From positions 12,759,462 to 12,823,461 of the forward strand of contig OX352763.1 of the NCBI GenBank assembly GCA_947095585.1: 64,000 nt of DNA, in the 5' to 3' direction. This document shows, piece by piece, positions 23,937-34,689 of this stretch. The stretch comes from Nephrocerus scutellatus. Lineage: Eukaryota; Arthropoda; Insecta; Diptera; Pipunculidae. The position numbers were made by a program, and so were the translations under genes. How positions within the stretch are numbered: the first letter of the stretch is position 1; every line of letters starts with the position of its first letter. The notes under the pieces were generated by a model. The model did no database searches. It had not been told where the DNA came from and was given only the letters and a program-made list of their open reading frames with translations.

Positions 23937-26900
23937 TCAGTGAAATCTTTGTGGGAATTTCACGGTACGACCAGACCTCGTTGAAATTGGTTTTGTTGAT
24001 GGATTTTTCGGCATGACCGGGCAGGAAATTGATTCGCATTCTGGATCGATTGCAATGTGGGCTGCTTTCAACCGGTCCAGTGAAATTTTTACGGATCGTC
24101 TGTGAATTCTAACAGTAAAATATTTATCGTATCTTTTAATTACCTCATACGGACCATCATAAGGACAATCCAGTGGCGATTTTACTGCATCATGACGAAC
24201 GAAAACATGCGATGTGTCTTTTAATGATTTTTGTATGAATATGTTTTCTTTATTATGATGTGCTGTTGTTGTAGGTTTAATTCCACGGATTGCGCGACGT
24301 AAATTTCTCAGGAAATCTGATTCATTTATTGACGATTTAGATTCGTTGAAAAATTCACCAGGCAGGCGCAATGTAGTACCAAATACCATTTCGGCTGGAG
24401 TTGCTGCTATGTCTGGTTTAAATGTAGCTCGTAATCCAAGTAATATTGTTGGCAATGTCAACACCCAATCTGCTGAATTTTTACATTTGATTGCAGCTTT
24501 TAGTGTACGATGCCATCGCTCAATTAAACCGTTGGCCTGCGGGTGATACGGTGTTGTTCGCAAGTGTGTTGTACCAAGTAGCTTGTTGAGTTCCGCAAAA
24601 AGTTGTGACTCAAATTGTCGCCCTTGGTCTGTTGTAATTTTGATTGGTGTACCGAAACGGGAGACCCATCCTGATAACAATGTTTGAGCCACTGTCACCG
24701 CTGTTATTTCTGGTATCGGATACGCCTCAGGCCAACGGGAAAATCTATCGATACAAGTTAAGCAGTATCGCATTCCACATGATGGCGGAAGCGGACCGAT
24801 AATATCCACGTTTATGTGTGCAAACCTTTCGTTTGGTGGTATAAACCTTTCGACCGGTGTTTTGTTGTGCCGTGAAACTTTGGACCTCTGGCAAGGGATG
24901 CAATGCTTTACGAAATATGCCCCATCTTTTTTCATTAATGGCCAGACAAATCGTGCAGTTAGTAATTTTGTTGTCGCTCTCGCTCCTGGATGAGAAATAC
25001 CGTGAATTTTACTTAACACCAGGTTGCGCATCGCCTTTGGAACGAATGGTCGAATAATGTTTTTCGATGAATCACAATAGATCTGTACAGAACAATTCGG
25101 AACGGTGAATAATTTTAATTGTAACGAATTACCTGTGCCATTTTGAAGAAATTGTTGCAATTCTGGATCCATTTTCTGTTCTTCAGCCATTTTCTCAAAA
25201 TTTATTATGGTATTCACACTGTTAATACGGGATAACCAATCTGCAACGGTATTGTCTACACCAGATACGTGCTTGATATTGGTGGTAAATTGGCCTATAT
25301 AATCCAGGTGCCGCGCTTGTCGTGGTGTTGCTTTTTCTAATTTTTGTTGGAAACCAAATATTAAGGGTTTGTGGTCGGTTAATATTATGAAGTTGCGACC
25401 TTCCAACATGTGACGAAAATGTTTAACACCTTGATACATAGCCAATAATTCTCGATCATATGTACTATATTTTTGTTGAGCACTCGATAATTTTTTTGAA
25501 TAAAACCCTAATGGCTGTTGTACACCATCATTTACTATTTGGTTTAATACTGCACCTACTGCATTATCTGAGGCATCCACTTGCAATATTAAATCGGCAT
25601 CTGCCGCTGGATGTGCAAGTGCTACAGCATTTACCAAATCATTTTTGCACGCTGTAAAACATTGAATGGTATCAGGGGTCCATATAATAGGAGTTTTGTC
25701 GTTCTTCTTATTTCCCATTATAAGTTTCTGCAAAATTTGTTGATTTTTTACAGCACTTGCGATGAATCGGCGATAGAAATTGATTGTAGCCAGGAAACTT
25801 TTTAATTCTCGTGCGGTTTTGGGAAGTTCATACTTCGAAATAACTTCTAATTTTTCCGGTAACGGTTCTATGCCTTTTTCTGTTATACAATGCCCAAGAA
25901 AATTTACAGCAGACTTACCCAAATTGCATTTGCTGACTTTAATGGTTAGTTGAAATTCACGCAGCCGTTGAAATACTTGACGAAGATGTTGTCGATGTTC
26001 TTCTTCTGACTCCGATGCTATACAAACGTCATCAATGTAACCAAAGACAAAATCCAAACCTCGTAATGCTTCATGTAATCTACGCTGCATTGTTTGTGCT
26101 GCATTACGCATACCAAATGTCATGACAGTAAATTCAAAAAGACCGAATGGTGTGGTTATGGCAGTTTTCGGTATGTCTTCAGGTTCCACAGGTATTTGAT
26201 TATATGCCCTATGCATATCGATTGTTGAAAATATTTTCTTACCGTGGAGGATGTGGGTAAAATCCTGAATAAATGGGACGGGATATCTATCGGGTACGGT
26301 TATGTTATTTAGAGCTCGATAGTCCCCACATGGCCTATATGTTCCATCGGACTTTTTTACCATATGCAATGGACTGGCCCAACTGCTCGTGGAAGGTCGG
26401 CATATACCATGTTCCATCATAAATTGAAATTCTTGCCTTGCTATTTTCAGCAATTCTGGCGATAATCGTCTTGGTCTTGCAAACACAGGTGAACCTTTTG
26501 TTACTATTTGATGAGTTACTGGGGAATTTGTTGGTTTCGGAGAATTTGGAAAAACAGTAATGTCAACAAATTCTTGTAATATTGACTCGAATTTATTGTG
26601 AACGTTGTATGTTGTTGCTCGAGTAATATTACTGAATTCTGCTTTTGTGACATTAGTTGCAATATTGGTCATCTTGTCTATTAGTTTTTCGCGTTTTGCA
26701 TCCACTAATAAATCGAAATGTCTGAGAAAATCTGCACCAATGAGGGGTGTTTTGATATCCGCTATGATAAAATTCCATTGGAATGGTCGACGCAAGCCCA
26801 AATTTAAAGTGAGCCGTTTTTCACCAAAAGTCTTTATAGAAGATCCATTGGCGGCGAAAAGTGAAATTGATGATAAAGATGAATTTTTTCTTTCATTTGG

Positions 26901-27065
26901 GGCGGGGGGTATTGTTGACACGTCAGCTCCTGTGTCGACTAAAAATTTAAGAGAGCTAGCAAGATCACTGACGATTATGCGATTAATTGACCTTTGACCA
27001 ATCACACTTCCCCCAGTAGGCGATTGGTCTAATTGTTTTTTGAAAATTTGCATGGTTGAACACAT
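23937..27065 (-). CDS. pol: Gypsy Pol polyprotein (protease, RT, RNase H, integrase)
   Basis: The 1042-codon frame is open throughout. The aspartic protease has LVDTGADVS (DTG at 44-46) and LIGADFL near 108. The reverse transcriptase has [20 protein letters not shown] (231-250), Asp283 in [10 protein letters not shown] and the YIDD loop at 343-346. RNase H has DASD (497-500), Glu539, Asp564 and a VADW end motif. The integrase has a zinc-binding HHCC (His688, His692, Cys722, Cys725), a catalytic Asp754, Asp813 and Glu849 triad with DD35E spacing, and a GPY module near 971. It overlaps gag by 37 bases in the -1 frame, so it is presumably made as Gag-Pol by frameshifting; the ATG at 27065 need not be used. 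All expected catalytic residues are present. The layout fits gypsy lineages without env. Confidence 0.97.
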   Translation of the reverse strand: MCSTMQIFKKQLDQSPTGGSVIGQRSINRIIVSDLASSLKFLVDTGADVSTIPPAPNERKNSSLSSISLFAANGSSIKTFGEKRLTLNLGLRRPFQWNFIIADIKTPLIGADFLRHFDLLVDAKREKLIDKMTNIATNVTKAEFSNITRATTYNVHNKFESILQEFVDITVFPNSPKPTNSPVTHQIVTKGSPVFARPRRLSPELLKIARQEFQFMMEHGICRPSTSSWASPLHMVKKSDGTYRPCGDYRALNNITVPDRYPVPFIQDFTHILHGKKIFSTIDMHRAYNQIPVEPEDIPKTAITTPFGLFEFTVMTFGMRNAAQTMQRRLHEALRGLDFVFGYIDDVCIASESEEEHRQHLRQVFQRLREFQLTIKVSKCNLGKSAVNFLGHCITEKGIEPLPEKLEVISKYELPKTARELKSFLATINFYRRFIASAVKNQQILQKLIMGNKKNDKTPIIWTPDTIQCFTACKNDLVNAVALAHPAADADLILQVDASDNAVGAVLNQIVNDGVQQPLGFYSKKLSSAQQKYSTYDRELLAMYQGVKHFRHMLEGRNFIILTDHKPLIFGFQQKLEKATPRQARHLDYIGQFTTNIKHVSGVDNTVADWLSRINSVNTIINFEKMAEEQKMDPELQQFLQNGTGNSLQLKLFTVPNCSVQIYCDSSKNIIRPFVPKAMRNLVLSKIHGISHPGARATTKLLTARFVWPLMKKDGAYFVKHCIPCQRSKVSRHNKTPVERFIPPNERFAHINVDIIGPLPPSCGMRYCLTCIDRFSRWPEAYPIPEITAVTVAQTLLSGWVSRFGTPIKITTDQGRQFESQLFAELNKLLGTTHLRTTPYHPQANGLIERWHRTLKAAIKCKNSADWVLTLPTILLGLRATFKPDIAATPAEMVFGTTLRLPGEFFNESKSSINESDFLRNLRRAIRGIKPTTTAHHNKENIFIQKSLKDTSHVFVRHDAVKSPLDCPYDGPYEVIKRYDKYFTVRIHRRSVKISLDRLKAAHIAIDPECESISCPVMPKNPSTKPISTRSGRTVKFPQRFH

Positions 27066-27838
27066 TTACTGGCCTTTTCACCAAACCTATAATGATACCA
27101 GCAGTTATCGTACTGTTTTTTTGCTGGTGTGTTGCTTCGTGCTTGAGACGTTCTTGACCTTGATCGGCTTCTATTACGACGTTGAAGTTGATTAATTTTG
27201 GCGGTCAGTTCGTTAATTTTTGCTTCCAGAGTTTGAATTGATGCGCTACTACGTGGTTCAATTGAAGTCGTAGCAACATTTGAAGTGTTTTGATTAACCT
27301 CCATTATTTTGTCAGCTAACTTAGCCAGGTCGTCTACATCACCAGAACTGACAGTTAAAATTGATTGAACAGGCACTGGCAGCTGTCGCAACCATAAGGT
27401 TTTTAAAAATTCTTGATTTACAGTAGTACCTGCCAACTCTTTTTGCATTGCCAGCAACTGAGATGGTTTTTTATCTCCCAGTTGGAGTTCAGATAACAAT
27501 TTTTTAATTTTTGTTTGACCACTTTCTGCGAAACAGTCGATAATTTTCCTTTTTAGGGAAATATATTTATCTGCCACAGGTGGATCAGTAACTGCATCCG
27601 ATATATACTGTAAAATTTTTGTCTCCAAATTAGCGATAACATGATTAAATTTAGCTGTATCATTTGTGATGCGATATAATGCAAACTGTGCCTCAATTTG
27701 CGCAAACCATAATTCTGGGCGGTCTGTCCAAAATGGTGGAATTTTAATGGCTGCCGTCACTTTTAATTCGCCAGCGTGCGATATTTCACCTTTGTCCGTA
27801 TCATTCGTCATTATAACAAACCCAAACGCAACTTTCAA
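27029..27838 (-). CDS. gag: Gypsy Gag
   Basis: 269 codons on the element strand. [19 protein letters not shown] (34-52) is the typical start of the capsid region in this group of insect Gypsy elements. A heptad-like segment at about 200-220 and an Arg/Ser-rich stretch (221-230) precede a zinc-binding motif, Cys246-x2-His249-x9-Cys259-x3-Cys263, which replaces the classical CCHC knuckle. A second Met at codon 10 (MTNDTDKGE, 27811) may be the true start, since residues 1-9 look like leader. The protein should form the particle and bind element RNA. The last codons carry the frameshift site into pol. Confidence 0.93.
   Translation of the reverse strand: MKVAFGFVIMTNDTDKGEISHAGELKVTAAIKIPPFWTDRPELWFAQIEAQFALYRITNDTAKFNHVIANLETKILQYISDAVTDPPVADKYISLKRKIIDCFAESGQTKIKKLLSELQLGDKKPSQLLAMQKELAGTTVNQEFLKTLWLRQLPVPVQSILTVSSGDVDDLAKLADKIMEVNQNTSNVATTSIEPRSSASIQTLEAKINELTAKINQLQRRNRSRSRSRTSQARSNTPAKKQYDNCWYHYRFGEKASKCVQPCKFSKNN
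27035..27041 (-). promoter_or_regulatory. -1 ribosomal frameshift site A AAA AAC
   Basis: In the gag frame the codons TCA AAA AAC form the heptamer A-AAA-AAC, a canonical X-XXY-YYZ slippery sequence, one codon (AAT) before the gag stop TAG (27029-27031). A -1 slip here enters the pol frame directly. I did not fold the downstream region for a stimulatory stem-loop or pseudoknot. Confidence 0.85.
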
Positions 27839-28148
27839 AAAAACTTTTATTTTAATAAAATAAACTGCGCCTTGTGATTCCGCTTGCGTACGTAAAATAT
27901 TTTACTTGTGAATTTGATTATTTTAGTCGTACCTTTTAAAAAGATTGCTGCACTGCGTATATATCCTTATATGCCGTTTTTATAACCGCACTGCTTGACT
28001 GTACCATATATTTTTTGGTTCGGCCACGCTAATTATGCGATGCCGATAATATAGCTACCTCTGATGATTTTATACTTGCGTATATATGTAGTATTTTTCT
28101 TTACTTTCACACCTTTTTCCACGCGTATACTTTTTAGGGGTCACCAGA
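27839..28148 (-). other. Gypsy 5' untranslated leader
   Basis: About 310 bp between the 5' LTR and gag. It includes the primer-binding site at its LTR end. Packaging signals would be expected here but cannot be recognised by eye. Confidence 0.8.
28129..28146 (-). promoter_or_regulatory. Primer-binding site
   Basis: On the element strand TGGTGACCCCTAAAAAGT begins 2 bases after the LTR. The opening TGG pairs with the CCA end of a tRNA, and a primer tRNA ending GGGGTCACCA would fit. I do not assign the tRNA. Confidence 0.75.
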
Positions 28149-28445
28149 TTTAGGTTCATTAGTCCTATATCAAAAGGCGAAGGTATTTTCGAAATAAAAG
28201 ATGCACCAAATTTAATAAATACAAAAAAACTTAATTTTATTCAATTTAACAATTATAAAAAACATCCGTTTGCATGGATGGCACAAAAAGAATTCCTTTT
28301 TCTTCAGCATGTTGATTCATTGTCGCTGACGTTTTTTGCTCATATTTTAGAGTGTATGGTATTCAACCTGGTCGAATTTTATACATTGAAAATGTCATTG
28401 TGGCTGGCGTTCACACTAAGACGTGAAGTGTTCATTGGTCCTACA
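28149..28445 (-). repeat. 5' LTR of the Gypsy element
   Basis: 297 bp, no difference seen from the left LTR. It should hold the element's promoter, and transcription would run right to left, opposite to the host gene. Confidence 0.96.
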
Positions 28446-28449
28446 GTAC
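28446..28449. repeat. Target-site duplication, right
   Basis: GTAC next to the right LTR, matching 23598-23601. Confidence 0.9.
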
Positions 28450-30770
28450 TTAACTGAAACTTATACTGTTCTGTGGTTCACTCCACTCAATGTAATCTTT
28501 TAACTTTGTTGTAAGGATGGACACTAATGGCTATGGGAGCTTATTAATTCATATAAAATAAAATGGTACTCACATAACAAACTTCCTGAAAAGTGGATAA
28601 AATTTTGTAAGAGGTTTTTCCGATGCGCTTAAAAGAACAAGTTCCTTTTTAAAGCAGACAGAGGTCTTCCATAACATTTTACCTTTTGATGTTACATAAT
28701 TTACAATTTTAATATTAATATGATATAAATCCTACATTAAGATATTAAATAGTGCGGTAAACACAAACCAACATAATATCTTGCTTATCGTATACTCGTT
28801 CTTCCACACGTTTCATTTTTTTCCATCATCCATCAATCTATTCTATTTAATACACAATGACATATAGCAAATAATACTCACTTCTTATCCACCCATCGCA
28901 TGCACTATCCAAAAACATTTTTTTTTTAAATTAAAAAAAAATCTATTAGATCTGCAATTCAATTTAATTCATCTCCGGTTACTCGTCGTAGTATATGCAC
29001 AAAACTAATGTTACCCAAATGCAATGCAGACAGCAATATCCTCAGAAAAAGAGCGGTAGGAATGACTTAGTGCTTTTAACCTTTCAATTGGTTGCAATCC
29101 GGATAAACTTCTTCGCTGCAAAGGCCGAGGACTAGCAGCTCCTATCAAAAAACGATCACTGGCAGTTTGCATAATTTCTCTTCTCTGGACGTTATCCTGC
29201 GAATTGTCTCCAAGGGAAAACAAATTATTTATACATTTGGCATTTATTTATTTGTTGAACATCTACGAGTAGAGGAGAAAAGCAGCAGCAAAACATCTAA
29301 TTCAGCTTGTCCTAAAAGATACAGCTAGACTTATCGAGTTGCTCGTGAATCCTTGACATATTATTCCACCATATAAATTTTCTGCTCATTCTTCTACACC
29401 CACACATAGTGGAGTGTGGAGTCCGTATTTGATGTGGACGATTGCAAATAGGAAAACAGTGAGACGGAGCAAATGCGAAAAGGAGGAACTAACTGGAAAA
29501 GTGTTGCTGTTTTTCTTCTGTAAGTCTTGAGAAAATTTATTTACAATTTTTCATGTTGCTTTATACGTGGAAATGGTAAATTTCGTTTGAAAAAATTTTA
29601 CTTCTTCAATATTCGATTTCCTAGCATATCGAAGTTGTCGTTTGCTAGCGTTGTCGGAAGTTGTTCCTATTTCCCTTGACTCCTCCCCAAAAATGTGTTA
29701 TTCCATGATATCCTCTGCCAAACTCATGCTGTGAAAATTTTTCTTTCGAGAATTCCTTTAACGACGGTAACAAAATAAGTGCATGCAAATAGAATTTTCC
29801 GAATAATAAAAAACAAAACTCTTTGAGGAGGTCGTCAGGTTTATCTTCTTAAAGCTCCGATCATGAAACTTTTAGTGATAGAGAATGAGTTCCAGTTTGG
29901 CCGTTAACCAACAACATAAACAAATAGTTCACATTGTACAACAATTGGTCGTCCAAGCAATATAACAGTTCAAAAGCTATTTGTTGTTAATTACAAAAGA
30001 AAATGTATTGGCTCAAAATGGCTGCCTTGAGGTACACAAATTTCACCAGTCTTTAATCAACTTATTACATAGGTGCCCGCAAACTTTTTGCCCCCATAAC
30101 GAAATACCCTTTCACTTTGTTCTCCTCCACAGCTGCTTCTAAATTCAATTTCCATTTAATTCACAACAGTATTCAGCAATATCATCATTCCGTTCTTAAA
30201 GAAAGGTAGAGAGGATTGTATGTTTGATATATGCATGTATGAATGGTATGTTTCAAAATTCGGTATTCAAACTAAAACTCTTCCGTCTTCTACATTTTTG
30301 TTACTCTTTGGTAAAAAAAAACACCTCGTACGTCGTACATCCGACAAGCTGTTTTGCTACTATGACATTTTCGTTGCCGAATTCAAATCAGAGTTTCAAT
30401 TCAAGAACGGAAATTAGATTTACAAATAATTTAAATTTTCGATTTTGTGTGCAAGTCTTTGGAGCGAATGGTATCGTGAATTGAATTTTGGGCAAACGGT
30501 GCACACGATGCGCACCGCTTCCGGTTGGTTTTGTTAAAATTTTGTAAACATACAACAGTTTCTGTTATGAAAGGATTTTTTTTTTCTTAATTTTGAGAAT
30601 TATTTGGCAGAAAACATCGCCATCTTAGGAAGTAGTCTCAAAGAAAAAAACGATGAATGTAAGCTAATGACAGAACCATGTACGTTCTGCTGTTTATTGA
30701 ACACAAAAAGGTCTATCAGAAGGCAGGTAGGTACGTTGATTATGAATTTAGAAGATATCAAAAAAATCAC
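28450..30770. other. No gene confirmed; one unassigned antisense frame
   Basis: AT-rich intronic DNA. The - strand frame at 29011-29223 (70 codons, Ser/Arg-rich, balanced composition) stands out against its surroundings and is listed as a finding, but no family or splice acceptor supports it as an exon. Confidence 0.5.
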
Positions 30771-30771
30771 A

Positions 30772-30850
30772 GGTGAAAAAAGAAGCTCGAAAGAAGAATC
30801 TCGTCCGTGAACTGGAACAAGACAGAGAAAGCGAAATCTGTTCCGCTTAG
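30772..30850 (+). mobile_element. Short RTE-like fragment
   Basis: GAAGAATCTCGTCCGTGAAC (30793-30812) and its surroundings parallel GAAGAATCTCATCCATGAAC (21280-21299) in the longest RTE-like copy (KNLIHELEEYRD region). Only about 80 bp are recognisable. Confidence 0.45.
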
Positions 30851-31439
30851 AGCTTGAAATTTCTTAAGCCATCCTAAGCATCTGACAAGATGCCCTACAT
30901 ATAAAACTTTACGAATACGACAAAGGTTCCTTAATTATTTACTTAACCAGTTTTGTGTGCTCATTGAAAGGCATTGTTCAGTAGAAAGTCTTTCGGGCAA
31001 TTATGTAGGACAGGATAGAACGATTTCGAATAAACTATATGACAGTGATGTTGACGTTATGTTATATACTGTGGCAAGAGCGGACCGTGCTCGAAAGTTC
31101 CTTTTTAGTAGATGTATGGATGACGACAACTTTTGCCAGGAATATCAGGTTAATGGCATCGCATTTCAGCGATTGTACTCTCTATCTCCGAATGTTTTCC
31201 CCAACGATAGGTTTTTTGGAAAGAAGCAGTCTATTTCTTATCTATATATATACGTTTTTCCTGAATCGAAATGATGACGGCTTTTTTCAAATGAGACGAC
31301 CCATTTTTCCAATAGGGTTTCTTGGCTATGCACAGAGATTGCTACGACTTCTTATCAGATCAGATACACATGATACACGTCTATTTACGTGTGCCTTAAA
31401 CGACTGCAGAAAATAAAGAAGGAATCTTTGAATTGAATA
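30851..31439. other. No gene recognised
   Basis: Two overlapping frames at 30957-31416 have no recognisable motif. Nothing else was seen. Confidence 0.5.
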
Positions 31440-31564
31440 GTACGTTCAAAAATAGGCTGAAAGCTAGACCCCGAGTTGAGGCACGGGGATTTTTGATGGG
31501 TTCGAGAATGGGCGGGATGCATCTGGATATTTCTTTTGAACACCGCTTGTGGAAAAAGCGATAA

Positions 31565-31905
31565 GACAGTGACAAGCAGGAAGCATTTTTACGATGTTCA
31601 AGCGATTCGATATTTACTTCACCAATCAGTTTAACGCGTGGTTCTGAATTCTGTCTAGTAGACGCAGTGTGGTCTGTGGGTCACCAGCCCAGACAATTGT
31701 ACAGTTGTTATATTCAAGTTTAGGGCGAAACATACGCCTTACGTGACAAGCAGAAAAAGTTCCTGCTGTGTTCAAGCGAATCTATTGATTTCGCTACATT
31801 TGCGTCACCGATAAGTTTTACCGCGCGGCTTGGAATTTTATCTAGCTGATGCAAAGTAGTTGTAGACGCACCAGACCAGATATGGAAATTGTACTCAAGT
31901 TTAGG
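31565..31905 (-). repeat. Tandem duplication of the LINE C-terminal segment (about 175 bp each)
   Basis: The segments at about 31570-31730 and 31745-31905 both contain the AAGTTTAGGGCGAA landmark and the sequence for a LIGEVN/LIGDAN-like motif in the same order. They differ at many positions, so the duplication is not recent, or two related insertions lie side by side. Confidence 0.65.
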
Positions 31906-32904
31906 GCGAATAAAAGCCTTGTAGCTTGTAGCCAGATCAGAGTGAGTGAAATATTTTTTACATCGGGCTAGAAAACCTGGATTGGATTAAAAATAGCGAA
32001 TAGGAGATAGTTAAAAAGAGTGTCGGAGACAAAACAGAGCCTTGGGGAACACCGGTATTTATGCGGTGAATATTGGATTTGAAACCGCTTAATACGACCT
32101 GGATTGAACGGCCAGAAAGGTAGTTACTAGTCAAATCAAGCAGTGTATTATAAATACCATATGCATGCATTTTGGACAAAAGAGCTTGATGCCAGCCTGT
32201 GTCAAATGTTGTTGGAAATGTCGAGTGCAACCACTTTGCTTTCACCAAATTTGTGAATAGACCGGTTTCACTTTTCAGTGAGATAAGCCATCAGGTCACC
32301 TGTAGAACGTTGCCTACGAAGACCGTACTACTGGTCACTAAGAAATTCATGTGATTCAAGGTATTACATAGGCTTACGATTGATCAGCGTTTCCATGACC
32401 TTAGAAAGTATGGATGTTAGCGCAGTTGGTCGGTACGACGAAAGATGACGGTTCGCCGTTTTTGGAACAGGCTGAATGAAGGCTGTTTTGCAATTCCTTG
32501 GAGCGACTCCAGAAGAATAAGAGAAAGAGAAAAACCTACGCAGTGGCAATGCCAACGTTGAAGAACACCTCTTCAAAACTATACGGGAGTACCATCAGGC
32601 CCAGCAGATTTATGAATGTTGAGATAATTCAATACACTAGCCACTTGACGAGTACGAAAGTAAATCTGTCCCATAGAGGATTCGATTCTTGCAAGTACCG
32701 GCGGCGACAACGCGCTATCTGGTAGCGTGGATCCAGCTGCGAAATCTGAAGCAAACAGGTTGGCCTTGTCTGTAGAGCTGACAGTTGGAATGACATTGTG
32801 AATGAGCGGTAGAATTGAAGACGAGGCAGTATTTGTTATTCGTTTCATGAAAAACCAAAAATGTTTCCTTTCTTTTGGGACATTGAAGTATGTGTGCAAA
32901 CTTT

Positions 32905-33010
32905 GAATCATCATCATATTTGGCTCTACAACCGGGATCCGATCTTGGCCTCCCGCAAAAAGTCTCTCCACCGGCCCCGATTTCGAGCCGATGTCATCCA
33001 GTTTGGCCAA
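32905..33010 (-). mobile_element. RTE-like 3' end nested in a LINE
   Basis: The - strand reads LDDIGSKSGPVERLFAGGQD and PVVEPNMMM, the terminal segment of the RTE-like family also seen at 22525-22635 and 61861-61955, ending in ATG repeats. It lies inside the coding part of the surrounding LINE, so it inserted after that LINE. Confidence 0.75.
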
Positions 33011-33069
33011 CTTTGAATACAATCGAATAAATTGTGAAGAAATCACTTCCGAATTTTTACAAATAGGAT

Positions 33070-33320
33070 TGTCCATTGGAGATACACATGTGTATACAGT
33101 TTGAACAAAATCGGGTTAATTTAAAAAAAAATTATTTTTGCACCCCTCTGGCCACAGGACTCCAAATTTTAATATAAAGTGTTGTCATCGGCGATACACA
33201 TATGTGCAAAAATTCAATAAAATCGGGCTTTGGGAATTGTATTAAAAATTGATAGCAAGATTCCACGACAAACAAGCAAGCAGACAAACACACGGGCAAG
33301 CGAAGTTAATATGGACAAAA
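33070..33320 (+). repeat. Dispersed non-coding repeat, second copy
   Basis: Shares ordered landmarks with 16585-16930: ACACATGTGT, AAAATCGGG twice, AAAGTGTTGTCATCGG, TTAAAAATTGATAGCAAGAT and CACGGGCAAGCGAAGTTAAT. The internal simple array is short here (33270-33295). Confidence 0.7.
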
Positions 33321-33379
33321 TACTCAAAAGCTTTTCATCACACATGACTCGAAAATTTCGCAACGTGTTTGTTTGGATG

Positions 33380-33437
33380 CAGTAAATATTTTAAACGTTG
33401 GTGGGGGTAGCCAAGCAACCCCTGCTATTTCAGCTAA
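33380..33437 (+). mobile_element. Possible Helitron-like 3' end
   Basis: AGCA (33414-33417) and TGCT (33423-33426) can pair, followed by ATTTCAG and CTAA (33434-33437) before T. The arrangement resembles the end at 12901-12927. Only the terminus is suggestive. Confidence 0.3.
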
Positions 33438-34680
33438 TTTTGAAAACTACTGGACTGGTTATCAGGTTTATGATCAGGTTTTTACTATTGTACAGGTTTT
33501 TTTGGCCCCTGAGGTTATAGACTACATAATTGTGGTCAGTGGTGGATTGGTTACTGGTCAGTGTTGGGAGGTAGTTAGTGGAGCGAGGCTAGCTAGTAAC
33601 TGATAAAAATTCTTCTTTTTTCTGAAATAAATTTTTAATTTTACTTTAAATTGCCAATTAAACCATGACGATGGTTCTAAATTCCAACTTTTAAGTCCAT
33701 ATTCACACACAATTTGGGTTAACACATAGTCACAGCGTAGAACACAGTTGAACAATCATTTCACTTCCGTATTCACTGACATTTTTATAATGTTCTCTTC
33801 ATCTCTATATAACCATGAAATTCCATGCAGTATTTTTTTTTTTAATTTCAGTTCTCACTAATACGGGAATAATTCAGTTCCTCGTATTCAGTACAGTAGG
33901 GAATATTGTCGACGCGCGCATTCCACCTGATGCCTGATTACTCGGTCAGCCAAATAGTCATTTGCCAAATACACTTCCCGGTAGTTTAAATGCGCCGTCA
34001 GTCAAATTTCAGATACAGATGAATGGTCAATCCTATTACTGTGCAGTGGAATTTTATTCTCGTATTTGATGCTTGCATAAGCAATAAATCTTTTTTCCGC
34101 ATCGAGATAGAAATAAAGTTTTTGATGGCGCAACAATAATAACAAAAAAAGAACGGAACATAGCAGTAGTTACGAGTGTCGGAGGAAAAAATTCAGGAAG
34201 AAAAAAAAATTTATTTTCCGGACTGGTGCTTTGGTGCCTATGTTGTGGAATGAAATGAATGTCTCGTTTGTTGTTATTAAAAAAATAAACACTATAATTG
34301 TTTGCAGTGGAACCACACAAAAAACACCGCATACCTGCGGTCCTGGTTTTTATTAGGGATTTTTTTACACAAAATTAAAAACCACAAATCTACAAAACCA
34401 ACAACACAACTATAACCATCCATTAAATCGAAATTAAGCGCATTGCAGTTGATTTTATCAATCAGCATGCTGATGCTGGAGTCTTCAATTAAAAGTTAAT
34501 CGCACCCTATGCACTTCAAACCTTATTTTAGTAATTTATTAAATTAATATTAAGAAAGTGAAGAGGAGCTTTTCAGCTGGTATAACACCCGCGACAATTT
34601 GTGTTGATAATCCATTGTGAGACATACACTTCTTAAATTCAGTTAAAAGAAGCGGTAAGTTGTGTTTTGTGTGTTTATTT
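33438..34680. other. No gene recognised
   Basis: AT-rich intronic sequence. Reading frames here match nothing I know. Confidence 0.5.
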
Positions 34681-34689
34681 TTTGTAGTT

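Larger units (their letters stand above)
23598..28449 (-). mobile_element. Apparently intact Ty3/Gypsy LTR retrotransposon with target-site duplication
   Basis: Two 297-bp LTRs (23602-23898 and 28149-28445) flank gag and pol on the - strand, and GTAC is duplicated outside them (23598-23601 and 28446-28449; a 5-bp reading GTACT is also possible). Reading the LTRs side by side I found no difference, which means a very recent insertion. In element order: 5' LTR (right), primer-binding site, leader, gag, -1 frameshift site, pol, polypurine tract, 3' LTR (left). There is no room for an envelope gene, because pol stops 38 bp before the 3' LTR. The element sits in an ADAM intron in antisense orientation to the host gene. 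Confidence 0.97.
31440..33080 (-). mobile_element. Broken LINE (I/LOA/jockey group) with an RTE fragment inside
   Basis: On the - strand, right to left: an HFWFFMKRITNTASSSILP segment and LNYLNIHKSAGPDGTP (about 32580-32870), AFIQPVPKTANRHLSSYRPT (about 32440-32499), the RT core LLDLTSNYLSGRSIQVVLSG and INTGVPQGSVLSPTLF (about 31995-32140), then C-terminal RPKLEYN, LDRIQ and KLIGEVNIESLEHRKNASCL pieces (about 31560-31905). The last block is present twice in tandem. Frames are broken by stops. The piece 32905-33010 belongs to another family and interrupts the protein. Confidence 0.75.
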
